In this document: positions 41,480 to 50,057 of the stretch, piece by piece
Numbering within the stretch: position 1 is the first letter of the stretch
How the letters are laid out: each line of letters starts with the position of its first letter
Source: Gallionella sp.
Lineage (GTDB): Bacteria > Pseudomonadota > Gammaproteobacteria > Burkholderiales > Gallionellaceae
Direction of reading: 5' to 3'
DNA length: 64,000 nt
Assembly: GCA_028699065.1 (NCBI GenBank)
Contig: JAQVVH010000002.1
Coordinates: 1-64,000 of the forward strand
Translations under genes and position numbers: made by a program
The notes under the pieces: model-generated
Seen by the model: only the letters and a program-made list of their open reading frames with translations
Databases searched by the model: none
Told to the model about the DNA's origin: nothing

Positions 41480-41943
41480 TTAACCGCCAATCCATCGCCG
41501 CGCTGAGCATATCCGCTGCCTTGCTGGTTGGCATCGCAAATTACGAGGGCTATGTCGAGACGGCAACGCCGCCGGTGCCCGGTGATGTGCCGACGAACGG
41601 GTTTGGATCGACCGGCAGCGACATCAAGCTGGGCGACAAGACGACCCCGGTGCGCGCTCTAGTACGCCTGCTCGCAGATGCTGACCGGCACGCACAGGCC
41701 GTGAAGCGCTGCGCGCCGGTTCCAATGTACCAGCATGAATTCGATGCCTATACCTCACTGACCTACAACATCGGGCCGGACGCATTTTGCCGATCGACGC
41801 TGGCCAAGAAACTGAACGCGGGTGACTACGCCGGCGCGTGCCGGGAGATCCTGCGCTGGGATAAATTCAATGGTAGAGCTCTGCCCGGGCTAACGCGCCG
41901 GCGCGGGCTTGAATATCGGCAATGCTTAGGAGAGGCGGCATGA
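41479..41943 (+). CDS. SAR endolysin (phage lysozyme)
   Basis: A 154-residue lysozyme of the R21/RrrD-like GH24 group. The start is the ATG at 41479, which overlaps the holin stop. The N-terminal signal-anchor is weakly hydrophobic (SIAALSISAALLVGIANYEG), suggesting SAR-type export without a cleaved signal. The catalytic set follows: Glu in NYEGYV, then PGDVPTNGFGSTGSDIKLGD. The Thr of the classical E-D-T triad lies in the NGFGST region. It degrades murein when released from the membrane by the holin. Confidence 0.88.
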   Translation: MNRQSIAALSISAALLVGIANYEGYVETATPPVPGDVPTNGFGSTGSDIKLGDKTTPVRALVRLLADADRHAQAVKRCAPVPMYQHEFDAYTSLTYNIGPDAFCRSTLAKKLNAGDYAGACREILRWDKFNGRALPGLTRRRGLEYRQCLGEAA

Positions 41944-42338
41944 CTATTCCATTCCGCTACCTGCTGCTGATTGCTTTGATCTTCGCTGCGACATGCTTCG
42001 GTGGCGGGTATTGGAAAGGCTATGGGGATGCCGGAAACAATGCCATCAAGCGAGAGAATGCGGCGTTGTTGCGTTACACAGAGAAACTCAACCAGGCTGG
42101 AGTACAACACGATGAAGATCAAGCTACTATCAATCGCCTTGCTGCTGATGCTGGCCGGGTGCGCGTCCACATCCCAACATGTCCCGCCGCCGCAAAAAAT
42201 CCAGACGGAAGCGCCGGGCTACTTTCAGACCGAGTGGATGCGGCTTTTGCAGAACTTCAATCAGGAACTGGCCAGCTTATCCAGCGCTGTGACCAGCTCA
42301 ACATCGACGCCATCCGGGCAAACAACCAGATAAATTAA
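41940..42338 (+). CDS. Rz-like inner-membrane spanin
   Basis: A 132-residue protein from ATG 41940, which overlaps the lysozyme stop. It has one N-terminal membrane helix (FRYLLLIALIFAATCFGGGYW) and a periplasmic, helical, charged part. The C-terminal half is encoded in overlap with the lipoprotein gene in another frame, the classical embedded Rz/Rz1 layout. Together they would fuse inner and outer membranes at lysis. Confidence 0.82.
   Translation: MTIPFRYLLLIALIFAATCFGGGYWKGYGDAGNNAIKRENAALLRYTEKLNQAGVQHDEDQATINRLAADAGRVRVHIPTCPAAAKNPDGSAGLLSDRVDAAFAELQSGTGQLIQRCDQLNIDAIRANNQIN
42112..42333 (+). CDS. Rz1-like outer-membrane lipoprotein spanin
   Basis: A 73-residue lipoprotein from ATG 42112, fully nested in the Rz-like gene in a different frame. 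It has a signal peptide with a lipobox (LLSIALLLMLAGCAS), then a Pro-containing segment (HVPPPQKIQ) and a helix. Size and nesting are diagnostic of Rz1. Confidence 0.83.
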   Translation: MKIKLLSIALLLMLAGCASTSQHVPPPQKIQTEAPGYFQTEWMRLLQNFNQELASLSSAVTSSTSTPSGQTTR

Positions 42339-42343
42339 CCCCA

Positions 42344-42502
42344 ATGCTCTGCCCAAAATGCGGCTGGACATATAGGCCGCTGCCAGATGGGCGGTGCTCG
42401 GTGTGTGGGTCAATCAAGCCGCTTGGCAATATCGGCGGCTGTTTCCCTGAAATAAATCTGGAGCATTTTCAGGTCGCGGTGTCCGACCATTCTGGCCAGT
42501 GA
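42344..42502 (+). CDS. Small zinc-ribbon ORF overlapping int
   Basis: A 52-residue ORF that starts six bases after the Rz stop and runs antisense into the last 93 bp of the integrase gene. Its N-terminus has CPKCGWTYRPLPDGRCSVCG, a clean zinc-ribbon. The C-terminal part is only the antisense of int. It could be a real lysis-end gene or a chance ORF. Confidence 0.35.
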   Translation: MLCPKCGWTYRPLPDGRCSVCGSIKPLGNIGGCFPEINLEHFQVAVSDHSGQ

Positions 42503-43384
42503 CAGAATATCCAGCTTCTTCGACAGTCGGGTGAGCGCCAGCGCACGGGTGTCATGGAAGTGTAGATCGTCGATCCCGGCGGTTTTCTTTGCCTTGCGGA
42601 AGTTTGAGTCAATCTGTGTAGCTGTCAGGCGGAACATATCTTCCCCAATCTGATTGAGCAGGCGTAACGCTTCTGGGGATAGCGCGACATCGCGCCTTGC
42701 CGCCGCTGTTTTTCCGGTCCGCACCTTGGCCACGCTAACGTCGAAATTTATATCCTCAAACCGCAGATTGCAGATCTCCCCGGCGCGCATACCTGTTTCA
42801 ATCGCAAACAGCATGGCGCAGGCGACGCGATGCCCGACCGACTTTGCCGGATGCTCGGTGTACCCAAGCGCGATTTTGAGCCGGTCGATCTCATCATTCG
42901 TCGGTATCCTGTCCCGTGGTGGCGCCGCCTGCGGCAGCTTGACGCCTTTCATTGGGTGATGGGATAGCCAGCGCCATTCATTGTGGGCAATGGTGCAGAC
43001 GGCGGACAGCAGCACCCATTCACGCCTAACGCTGGCGGCGGACACTACCTTCAACCTGCGGTCGCGCCAGTCTGAGAAGTGGGGCTGCGACAGGTCTGCC
43101 AGTTTTATAGTGGCCAGGCTGTCCCGCTGGATAAGCTTTATCCGTACTTCCTCCCAACGGTGCCCGGCCTTGGTAGGCGAAACCTCGGTGGCGTACTTAT
43201 CCAGCAGGTCGGAGAATGTTTTATTTGGCGGGGCGGTTCCCTGCTTACCTGCTACAATCTCCGCCTCGATCTGGCTGGCCCATAGCTGGGCAGCGGTTTT
43301 GGTCGGAAATGATTTTGACGTGCGCACACCCTGCTTGAAAATGAGTACCTGCCACACATTTCCACGCTTGCTGATCGAAGCCAT
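42410..43384 (-). CDS. int: Phage integrase (tyrosine recombinase)
   Basis: A 324-residue tyrosine recombinase. The N-terminal arm-binding domain (SISKRGNVWQVLIFKQGVRT) is followed by a SAM-like core-binding domain and the catalytic domain. Catalytic residues: R200 in GMRAGEI, H277-x-x-R280 in HDTR, H302 in GHRD and the nucleophile Y311 in LQIYF. It inserts the phage at the tRNA-Leu 3' end. The gene points away from attR, and in the circular phage it lies downstream of the excisionase-like gene. The start codon overlaps the first arm-type repeat, suggesting autoregulation. Confidence 0.95.
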   Translation of the reverse strand: MASISKRGNVWQVLIFKQGVRTSKSFPTKTAAQLWASQIEAEIVAGKQGTAPPNKTFSDLLDKYATEVSPTKAGHRWEEVRIKLIQRDSLATIKLADLSQPHFSDWRDRRLKVVSAASVRREWVLLSAVCTIAHNEWRWLSHHPMKGVKLPQAAPPRDRIPTNDEIDRLKIALGYTEHPAKSVGHRVACAMLFAIETGMRAGEICNLRFEDINFDVSVAKVRTGKTAAARRDVALSPEALRLLNQIGEDMFRLTATQIDSNFRKAKKTAGIDDLHFHDTRALALTRLSKKLDILSLARMVGHRDLKMLQIYFRETAADIAKRLD

Positions 43385-43415
43385 GTTGTGATCTTGTTGT
43401 GAATTTGTTGTGAAT
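43384..43415. promoter_or_regulatory. Integrase arm-type repeats, right side
   Basis: Three copies of TGTTGTGA (43384, 43395 and 43406) at 11-bp spacing between the int start and attR. Two copies with the same spacing lie at 168-187 beside attL. The one-turn spacing fits cooperative binding on one face of the helix. Confidence 0.55.
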
Positions 43416-43425
43416 CATACCGTGA

Positions 43426-43558
43426 GATCGCGGCAAGGTGCGGTAAATAAAGGGTTTGAAGTGGTGGTAAAAACGGTTAAATCACAACATAAAAAAACCC
43501 CGAAAGCCAATGGCCACGGGGTTTTCAGGGGTTTTTCGTGGTGCCCAGGAGAAGACTC
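43426..43558. repeat. attR: attR: right prophage attachment repeat
   Basis: The first 127 bp are identical to positions 1-127. The right end reaches into the tRNA-Leu gene (acceptor arm and CCA), which remains complete here. The long identity extends well past the tRNA into the sequence downstream of it, so the phage carries the tRNA terminator too. Confidence 0.92.
43494..43525. terminator. Terminator downstream of tRNA-Leu, within attR
   Basis: AAAACCCCG (43494-43502) pairs with CGGGGTTTT (43517-43525); on the minus strand it is followed by a T tract, so it ends the tRNA-Leu transcript. The same hairpin is at 69-100 in attL. Confidence 0.75.
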
Positions 43559-43625
43559 GAACTTCCACAGTGTTGCCACCGCTAGGACCTGAACCTAGTG
43601 CGTCTACCAATTCCGCCACCTGGGC
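43539..43625 (-). tRNA. tRNA-Leu(CAG)
   Basis: Read on the minus strand from 43625: acceptor GCCCAGG pairs with CCTGGGC, discriminator A and an encoded CCA (43541-43539). The D-arm TGGCGGAATTGGTAGACGC is typical of tRNA-Leu, the anticodon stem CTAGG/CCTAG encloses TTCAGGT (anticodon CAG), and a long variable arm (class II) and TTCGAGT T-loop follow. Total 87 nt with CCA. It is the prophage integration target and stays functional after insertion. Confidence 0.95.
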
Positions 43626-43645
43626 ATCGATTTGCGAAGGCGCGC

Positions 43646-43674
43646 AATTTAATAGTTATGGAACCTATTGTCAA
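43646..43674 (-). promoter_or_regulatory. Promoter of tRNA-Leu
   Basis: On the minus strand TTGACA (43674-43669), a 17-bp spacer and TAAATT (43651-43646), followed by a GC-rich discriminator (GCGCGCC) typical of stringently controlled stable RNA genes. The -35 overlaps the start of the divergent rnr gene. Confidence 0.75.
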
Positions 43675-45902
43675 TGAGTAAAAGAAATAAACTGCGTTTG
43701 CAGGACCCGCATTTGGAACGCGAACGCGAGCAATACGCCAACCCTCTGCCAAGCCGGGAATTTATCCTGCAAGTGTTGGCGGATCAGGGCGGGCCGGTGA
43801 GCGAAGAAGAACTCTTCCAGTTGTTGCACATCGAGGCGCATGAGGAGGAACTGTTTGTCCGCCGGCTGCGTGCGATGGAGCGCGATGGCCAGCTGATGCG
43901 CAACCGCAAGCGTGCCTTGTGCATCGTGGAAAAACTGGACCTGATCAAAGGCAAGGTGCAGGGGCATCCGGATGGTTTTGGTTTTCTCGTTCCGGAGGAT
44001 GGCAGTGCCGACATGTTCCTGAGCGAAAAAGAAATGCACAAGGTGCTGCATGGCGATGTCGTGATGGCGCGCCAAATCGGTGTGGACCGGCGCGGCCGGC
44101 CGGAAGGCAAAATCGTCGAAGTGCTGAGTCGCGCGAATGTACGCGTCGTCGGACGACTTTATGAAGAACACGGCATTCAGTTTGTCGTTGCTGAAAATCG
44201 CCGGATCAGCCAGGACATCCTGGTCGCGCCGGGCGAAGGCGGCGGCGCCAAGGCCGGTCAAGTCGTCATTTTGGAAATCCTCAAGCAGCCGGACAAACAT
44301 GCCCAGCCGATCGGTCGTATCGTGCAGATTCTGGGCAATTATGCCGATCCGGGCATGGAAATCGAGATCGCTTTGCGCAAGCACGACTTGCCGCACGATT
44401 TCCCCGAAGAAGCGGCGCAGCAGGCCGAGCGATATGCTCCGGAAGTGCAATCGCGCGACTGGGCCGGCCGTGAGGAGGTGCGCAATTTGCCGCTGGTGAC
44501 CATCGATGGCGAGACCGCGCGTGATTTCGACGATGCCGTGTATTGCGAACCGAATAAATCCGGCTACCGTCTGGTGGTGGCGATCGCTGATGTCAGTCAT
44601 TACGTCCAGTCGAACGATGCGCTGGACCGTGAAGCCATTCTGCGCGGCAATTCCGTATATTTTCCGCGCCGGGTGATTCCCATGCTGCCCGAGGCGTTGT
44701 CGAACGGTTTGTGCTCACTCAACCCTCAAGTGGACCGTTTGTGCATGGTTTGCGATATGCAGGTCAGCAAGTCCGGCAAAATCGGCAAATATCGCTTTTA
44801 TCCATCGGTGATGTTTTCCCGTGCCCGCCTGACCTATACCCAGGTCGCCGCCATGCTGGCTGATCCGGAAGGTGAAGCAGCACGCGAATTTACCGAAGTC
44901 CTGCCTCACATTCAGAACCTGTACGCGCTTTTCCAGAAGCTGCTGCAGGCCCGCGAAAAACGCGGTGCAATCGATTTTGAAACCGTTGAAACCCAGATGA
45001 TTTTTAACGATCAAGGCAAGATCGAAAAAATCGTGCCGGTCGTGCGCAACGATGCCCATCGTCTGATCGAGGAATGCATGCTGGCTGCCAATGTCTGTGC
45101 AGCCGATTTTCTGCATGTCCATCAACACCCGGTCTTGTATCGCATTCATGAAGGCCCCACGCCCGAAAAGCTCGAGGCGCTGCGCGAATTCCTCGGCGAG
45201 TTCGGCTTGTCACTCGGCGGCGGGGATGACCCGCAAGCCGGGGATTATTCCCAGTTGCTTAAACGGATCAAGGGACGCCCGGATGCCGGTTTGCTGCAAA
45301 CCGTGATGCTGCGCTCGCTGCGCCAGGCGCGCTATGAGCCGGAAAACGTCGGTCACTTCGGTTTGGGCTACGAGGCTTATACGCATTTCACCTCACCGAT
45401 CCGGCGTTATCCCGATCTTTTGGTGCACCGTGCCATCAAGGCCTTATTGCTTGGCAAGAAATACAAGCCCGCGCTCAAATGGACAGAGCTGGGCGAACAC
45501 TGTTCGATGACCGAACGGCGTGCCGATGACGCGACGCGCGACGTTGAAGCCTGGCTGAAGTGCTTCTACATGCGCGACCATTTGGGCAGCGTGTTCACGG
45601 GCACCGTCTCTGCCGTGACTGGATTCGGCATGTTTGTGTCGCTGGATGATCTTTACGTTGAAGGTCTGGTTCACGTCTCCGAACTGGGCAAGGATTATTT
45701 CCACTTTGATGCCGCACGTCACCAATTGCTGGGCGAGCGCACCGGGCAGCGTTATCGTCTGGGTGATCGCTTGCAGGTTCGTGTGGTGAAAGTGGATATG
45801 GAAAGTACCAAGGTGGATTTTGTGCTGCATCAGGAATCAGAAGCGGTCCCGTCCAACCCGGCACCCAAAAAACGCACTTCCGGGGGCAAAAAACGTGGCT
45901 GA
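43674..45902 (+). CDS. rnr: Ribonuclease R
   Basis: A 742-residue 3'-5' exoribonuclease. Domains: N-terminal helical/HTH part ([20 protein letters not shown]), two cold-shock domains (about 70-240; [17 protein letters not shown]), the RNB catalytic domain with the metal-binding Asp cluster in [11 protein letters not shown] (about 280-290) and [16 protein letters not shown], and a C-terminal S1 domain ([20 protein letters not shown]). A Lys-rich tail follows. It degrades structured RNA and works with SmpB/tmRNA, whose smpB gene is nearby. ATG 43674 is preferred over TTG 43668. Confidence 0.95.
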   Translation: MSKRNKLRLQDPHLEREREQYANPLPSREFILQVLADQGGPVSEEELFQLLHIEAHEEELFVRRLRAMERDGQLMRNRKRALCIVEKLDLIKGKVQGHPDGFGFLVPEDGSADMFLSEKEMHKVLHGDVVMARQIGVDRRGRPEGKIVEVLSRANVRVVGRLYEEHGIQFVVAENRRISQDILVAPGEGGGAKAGQVVILEILKQPDKHAQPIGRIVQILGNYADPGMEIEIALRKHDLPHDFPEEAAQQAERYAPEVQSRDWAGREEVRNLPLVTIDGETARDFDDAVYCEPNKSGYRLVVAIADVSHYVQSNDALDREAILRGNSVYFPRRVIPMLPEALSNGLCSLNPQVDRLCMVCDMQVSKSGKIGKYRFYPSVMFSRARLTYTQVAAMLADPEGEAAREFTEVLPHIQNLYALFQKLLQAREKRGAIDFETVETQMIFNDQGKIEKIVPVVRNDAHRLIEECMLAANVCAADFLHVHQHPVLYRIHEGPTPEKLEALREFLGEFGLSLGGGDDPQAGDYSQLLKRIKGRPDAGLLQTVMLRSLRQARYEPENVGHFGLGYEAYTHFTSPIRRYPDLLVHRAIKALLLGKKYKPALKWTELGEHCSMTERRADDATRDVEAWLKCFYMRDHLGSVFTGTVSAVTGFGMFVSLDDLYVEGLVHVSELGKDYFHFDAARHQLLGERTGQRYRLGDRLQVRVVKVDMESTKVDFVLHQESEAVPSNPAPKKRTSGGKKRG

Positions 45903-46635
45903 GTTGCGGTTGATTTATGGGTTTCACGCGGTGACTTCGCGCATCCGGCAGAATCCGAACGGCGTGCTGGAAATTTATTTGCAGGCACAACGCCAGGATC
46001 CGCGCATGCGCGACCTCATCAAGTTGGCGGAAAGTAACGGCGTGCGCGTCATCAGTGTTGATGCCAAGCGGCTGGATGGCATGGCCGGCGGAACGCGCCA
46101 CCAGGGCGTGGCTGCGCGGGTGGATGCGTCACGGCGGGTCACCCATCTGGAAGATGTGCTGGAAACCCTGGAAGAACCGCCTTTGCTGCTGGTGCTGGAT
46201 GGCGTGCAGGATCCGCATAATCTGGGCGCCTGTCTGCGCAGTGCGGACGCTTTCGGCGTACATGCCGTCATCGCGCCCAAGGACAGGGCGGTCGGCATCA
46301 ACGCGACTGTGGAGAAGGTCGCCTGCGGCGCGGCAGAAACTGTGCCCTATATTACTGTTACCAATCTCGCCCGCACGCTGCGGGAATTGAAGGAACGTGA
46401 TATCTGGGTGGTCGGCACGGCGGGTGAAGCCACACAGGACCTGAACGGTTTCCGGCATCCGGGGCCGCTGGCTTTGGTGCTGGGTGCGGAGGGCGAGGGG
46501 CTGCGGCGCCTGACCCGCGAAACCTGCGATGAGTTGGTGCGGATTCCAATGCTGGGAAGCGTCGAAAGTCTGAATGTCTCGGTAAGTGCCGGTATCTGCT
46601 TGTTCGAAGCGCGGCGCCAGCGCGCAACCGTTTAG
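45895..46635 (+). CDS. rlmB: 23S rRNA 2'-O-methyltransferase RlmB
   Basis: A 246-residue SpoU/TrmH-family methyltransferase that methylates G2251 in the 23S P-loop. It starts at GTG 45895, inside the end of rnr. The N-terminal L30-like domain ([21 protein letters not shown]) is followed by the knotted catalytic domain with [36 protein letters not shown] and [22 protein letters not shown] (motifs 1-3). The rnr-rlmB pair is conserved in proteobacteria. Confidence 0.93.
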   Translation: MAELRLIYGFHAVTSRIRQNPNGVLEIYLQAQRQDPRMRDLIKLAESNGVRVISVDAKRLDGMAGGTRHQGVAARVDASRRVTHLEDVLETLEEPPLLLVLDGVQDPHNLGACLRSADAFGVHAVIAPKDRAVGINATVEKVACGAAETVPYITVTNLARTLRELKERDIWVVGTAGEATQDLNGFRHPGPLALVLGAEGEGLRRLTRETCDELVRIPMLGSVESLNVSVSAGICLFEARRQRATV

Positions 46636-47081
46636 CGGCGTTCTTTTTTCATGGCTTGGGCCACTTCGCGTTTGGCATCCCGTTCGCGTTCTGTGGCCCG
46701 TTTGTCGTGTTGTTTCTTGCCTTTGGCCAGCCCGATTTCCAGTTTTATCCGTCCGGACTTGTAGTGCATATCCAGCGGCATCAGAGTGAAACCGGCGCGT
46801 TGCACTTTGCCGGCGAGCTTGTCGATTTCGTTCGCGTGTAACAGTAGCTTCCGGGTGCGGGTGGCGTCCGGATGAATGTGAGTCGAGGCGGTTGCCAGCG
46901 GGCTAATGTGAGCGCCAAGCAGATACAGCGCGCCATCTTTGACGGTGACGTAGGCTTCCTTGAGCTGGACACGACCGGCGCGGATAGCCTTAACCTCCCA
47001 ACCTTCGAGGACGAGCCCGGCTTCGTATTTTTCCTCGATGAAAAAATCGTGGAAGGCTTTCTTGTTCTGGACGATGCTCAT
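46632..47081 (-). CDS. smpB: SsrA-binding protein SmpB
   Basis: A 149-residue SmpB, starting at ATG 47081 (the longer frame runs into the ratA region). Features: [50 protein letters not shown] and the basic tail [20 protein letters not shown]. It binds tmRNA and takes part in ribosome rescue. It is convergent with rlmB and divergent from ratA, as in many betaproteobacteria. Confidence 0.95.
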   Translation of the reverse strand: MSIVQNKKAFHDFFIEEKYEAGLVLEGWEVKAIRAGRVQLKEAYVTVKDGALYLLGAHISPLATASTHIHPDATRTRKLLLHANEIDKLAGKVQRAGFTLMPLDMHYKSGRIKLEIGLAKGKKQHDKRATERERDAKREVAQAMKKERR

Positions 47082-47147
47082 GAAACAGGTGAGTTTTGTG
47101 GAGTGTTGCGATATTCTACCAGCCTTTGAAACAGCGGCATCGAACGC

Positions 47148-47585
47148 ATGGCCATCGTTGAAAAATCGGTTCTGGTTTCGCATAGCGCGGAGCAAATGTT
47201 TAATCTCGTTGATCGGGTAGAGGAATATCCGGTGTTCCTGCCGTGGTGCGGCGGCGCGAGCGTGACGACCCAGGAAGGCGCAACGGTACATGCTACAGTG
47301 CATATCGACTATCATCACATCAGGCAACACTTCACCACTGAAAATCTGCGCACGCCGCCCACAAAAATCGAAATGACGCTACAGGATGGCCCGTTCCGCC
47401 ATCTGGACGGTAGCTGGGAATTCATTCCGCTCGGAGAATCGGCCTGTAAGATAGAATTCCGTCTGCACTACGAATTTTCCAGCAAGTTACTGGAGAAACT
47501 CGTCGGGCCGGTTTTTCATTACATCGCCAACAGTTTTGTCGATGCTTTTATCCATCGTGCTGAGAAAATTTATACAACGTCATGA
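47148..47585 (+). CDS. ratA: RatA-family START-like protein
   Basis: A 145-residue START/polyketide-cyclase-fold protein: [36 protein letters not shown], and the C-terminal [31 protein letters not shown]. It corresponds to RatA/YfjG (a ribosome association toxin in E. coli, a CoQ10-binding COQ10-like protein elsewhere). It is divergent from smpB and overlaps the next gene (ATGA). Confidence 0.9.
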   Translation: MAIVEKSVLVSHSAEQMFNLVDRVEEYPVFLPWCGGASVTTQEGATVHATVHIDYHHIRQHFTTENLRTPPTKIEMTLQDGPFRHLDGSWEFIPLGESACKIEFRLHYEFSSKLLEKLVGPVFHYIANSFVDAFIHRAEKIYTTS

Positions 47586-47896
47586 GTAGTTCCCAGATTG
47601 AAATCGAGTTGGTTTATGCGCTACCGGGTAAGCAGACGCTGCTGCGCCAGCGGGTGCCGCCGGGCACGACCGTGACGCAGGCGATTGAATCCAGCGGCCT
47701 GCTGGAGAAATATCCGGAAATCAATTTATCCGCAAACAAGCTGGGCATTTTTGGCAAGCTGACCAAAGGTGATGTGGTGTTGCGCGAAAAGGATCGCGTC
47801 GAGATTTATCGTCCGCTGATCGCCGATCCCAAAGAAGTCCGGCGCAAGCGCGCGGAAGAGGGCAAAGTGATGAAGAAGGGTGGCGGCGACGCCTGA
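47582..47896 (+). CDS. RnfH-family ubiquitin-like protein
   Basis: A 104-residue protein of the RnfH/RatB (UPF0125) family: QIEIELVYALPGKQTLLRQR, VPPGTTVTQAIESSGLLEKY, LGIFGKLTKGDVVLREKDRVEIYRPLIADPKE. It has a beta-grasp fold; the function is uncertain. The ratA-rnfH pair next to smpB is conserved. Lys-rich C-terminus. Confidence 0.9.
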   Translation: MSSSQIEIELVYALPGKQTLLRQRVPPGTTVTQAIESSGLLEKYPEINLSANKLGIFGKLTKGDVVLREKDRVEIYRPLIADPKEVRRKRAEEGKVMKKGGGDA

Positions 47897-47901
47897 TCAT
47901 T

Positions 47902-48774
47902 GTGCTGAATTACGATCTGCATTGCCATTCCACTGTTTCCGACGGCACGCTCACCCCGGGCGAGCTGGTCGCGCGTGCGGCTGGGCGCGGCGTCACGCTG
48001 CTTGCGCTGACGGACCACGACGATACAGATGGTTTGGCTGAGGCACGGTCCGCTGCCGCACAACACGGTATCGAATTCGTGAATGGCGTAGAGGTTTCAG
48101 TGACATGGCGTAAACACACTGTGCATGTTGTCGGCCTTGGCATTGATCCGACGCATCCGCAACTGGCGCAAGGTCTGGCTACAGTTCGTAGCGGCCGGGG
48201 GGCGCGTGCCGAAAAAATGGCCGAGGCGCTGGCCCGCGCCGGGATCGGCGGCGCGCTGGAAGGTGCCTATCGCCATGCGTCTAATCCGAACATGATTGGG
48301 CGTACGCATTTCGCCCGTTTTCTGGTCGAAAGCGGGCAGTGCCGTGATGTGAAAAGTGTGTTTAACCGCTTTCTGGCCCAGGGAAAAACCGGTTATGTGC
48401 CACATGAATGGGCGTCCTTGGCGGATGCTGTAAGCTGGATTCGTCGCAGTGGCGGGATGGCCGTACTGGCACATCCCGGGCGCTATATGTCCGGCCGGGG
48501 CGGGATGGGCAGCAAGAGTATGCGTGAATTGCTGGCCGAATTTGTGGCGCATGGCGGCGATGGGTTGGAAATCGTGACGGGTAGTCATACGCCAGCCCAG
48601 TATGCCGAGTTTGCGCGTTATGCAACGGAATTCGGTCTGCTAGCCTCATGTGGTTCTGATTTTCACGGGCCGGAAGAAAGTTACCGTGATCTCGGTCGTC
48701 TGCCCGATTTGCCTTTGGGCTGTAAGCCAATTTGGCAAAACTGGCCCGCAGCACATGTTTGCAAGGTGGCCTGA
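47902..48774 (+). CDS. PHP-domain phosphoesterase (RNase AM/YciV-like)
   Basis: A 290-residue PHP protein with a GTG start at 47902. Metal-binding signatures: YDLHCHSTVSDGTLTPGELV, LTDHDDTDGL, MIGRTHFARFLVESG, MAVLAHPGRY and the C-terminal CGSDFHGPEE. Members hydrolyse 3',5'-bisphosphonucleotides (pAp) and trim RNA 5' ends (E. coli Rnm). It is followed without gap by the YciO/Sua5-like gene, an order seen in related genomes. Confidence 0.9.
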   Translation: MLNYDLHCHSTVSDGTLTPGELVARAAGRGVTLLALTDHDDTDGLAEARSAAAQHGIEFVNGVEVSVTWRKHTVHVVGLGIDPTHPQLAQGLATVRSGRGARAEKMAEALARAGIGGALEGAYRHASNPNMIGRTHFARFLVESGQCRDVKSVFNRFLAQGKTGYVPHEWASLADAVSWIRRSGGMAVLAHPGRYMSGRGGMGSKSMRELLAEFVAHGGDGLEIVTGSHTPAQYAEFARYATEFGLLASCGSDFHGPEESYRDLGRLPDLPLGCKPIWQNWPAAHVCKVA

Positions 48775-49403
48775 TGTCACAATTTTTCAGTATTCATCCG
48801 GATAATCCCAACGCGCGCCTGATTCGTCAGGCTGCGGCACTCCTGCGCGATGGCGCGGTGATTGTTTACCCCACAGATTCCGGTTACGCGCTGGGTTGTC
48901 ATCTGGACGACAAATCAGCCGTCACCCGGATTCGGCAGATTCGCGGTCTGGATGATGACCATTATTTGACATTGGTATGCCGCGATCTTTCAGAAATTGC
49001 GCACTATGCCCGCGTGGATAACCGCATTTTCCGCCTGCTCAAAGCCAATACGCCGGGCGGCTACACTTTCATTCTCGAGGCTACCCGCGAGGTGCCGCGC
49101 CGTTTGCAGCATCCCAAGCGCAGTACGGTCGGCATTCGTGTGCCCAACCAGCCCATCGCCCTAGCGTTGCTGGAGGAGCTGGGTGAGCCCCTGCTGAGCT
49201 CCACACTGATTTTGCCCGAGGCGAATTATCCGCTAACCGATGTGGATGAGATTCGTGCGCATCTGGAACGTCAGGTGGATCTTATTATTGAAGGCGGTAC
49301 GGTTGGAATCGAACCCACCACCGTGATCGATTTGAGCGGCGAAGAGGCCCAATTGCTGCGGCGCGGATTGGGCGATCCCACGCCCTTTGGTTGCGGGGTG
49401 TAG
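48774..49403 (+). CDS. YciO/Sua5-family protein
   Basis: A 209-residue YrdC/Sua5/YciO-domain protein (ATG 48774, overlapping the previous stop as TGATG). Signatures: AALLRDGAVIVYPTDSGYAL, LVCRDLSEIAHYARV, TPGGYTFILEATREVP and STVGIRVPNQPIALALLEEL. It may take part in threonylcarbamoyl-AMP synthesis for t6A, or be the YciO paralogue with weaker or unclear activity; the length without a C-terminal Sua5 domain favours YciO. Confidence 0.88.
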   Translation: MSQFFSIHPDNPNARLIRQAAALLRDGAVIVYPTDSGYALGCHLDDKSAVTRIRQIRGLDDDHYLTLVCRDLSEIAHYARVDNRIFRLLKANTPGGYTFILEATREVPRRLQHPKRSTVGIRVPNQPIALALLEELGEPLLSSTLILPEANYPLTDVDEIRAHLERQVDLIIEGGTVGIEPTTVIDLSGEEAQLLRRGLGDPTPFGCGV

Positions 49404-49408
49404 GGGGC

Positions 49409-50050
49409 ATGGAGCAGCTTGTACAAACCATTAGTCTGGCCATCATTCCTGTGCTGTTCGCGATCACACTGCACGAGGCGGCCCACGGTTATGTGGCAAG
49501 ACACTTCGGCGATATGACCGCTTACCAGCAGGGACGCATTAGCCTCAATCCCATGCGGCATATTGATCCAGTCGGAACGGTTCTGGTGCCGCTGGTTACT
49601 CTGCTTGTGGGGGGGATTTTGTTCGGCTGGGCGAAACCCGTGCCCGTAAATTTTTCCGCGTTGCGCCGTCCCAAACAGGATATGTTGTGGGTGGCCATTG
49701 CCGGCCCTGCATCCAATTTGGTGATGGCGCTGGGCTGGGGACTGCTTTACAAACTGGCCTGGCTGATGCCGGACAGTTATTTTGCCGAGCCGCTCATGGG
49801 AATGGCCGAATGGGGTATTAAAATCAACGTCATTTTGATGCTGTTGAATCTGCTGCCGCTGCCACCGCTGGATGGCGGTCGCGTGGCGGTCAGCCTGTTG
49901 CCGCACAGGCAGGCTTGGCAATTGTCGAAAATTGAGCCCTACGGCATGTTCATTCTGATTTTTATGGCCGTGACGCCGGTGCTGGGCTGGATTTTGCTGC
50001 CATTGGTGCGGCTGACGTATCAACTGCTTTCGGTATTGTTGGGAATTTAG
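49409..50050 (+). CDS. Site-2 protease family membrane metalloprotease (M50)
   Basis: A 213-residue membrane protein of the M50 family. The zinc motif HEAAH lies in the first helix (FAITLHEAAHGYVARHFGD), and the second metal ligand in NLLPLPPLDGGRV. About five membrane segments are visible. These short S2P proteins are common upstream of trpS in betaproteobacteria; the substrate is unknown. The start has GGGGGC upstream. Confidence 0.9.
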   Translation: MEQLVQTISLAIIPVLFAITLHEAAHGYVARHFGDMTAYQQGRISLNPMRHIDPVGTVLVPLVTLLVGGILFGWAKPVPVNFSALRRPKQDMLWVAIAGPASNLVMALGWGLLYKLAWLMPDSYFAEPLMGMAEWGIKINVILMLLNLLPLPPLDGGRVAVSLLPHRQAWQLSKIEPYGMFILIFMAVTPVLGWILLPLVRLTYQLLSVLLGI

Positions 50051-50057
50051 GAAGATT

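Noticed and set aside
43410..43592. 60-residue ORF across attR and tRNA-Leu
   Set aside because: It is encoded by the att repeat, terminator and tRNA; the CPGEDSN-type ending is a well-known tRNA translation artefact.
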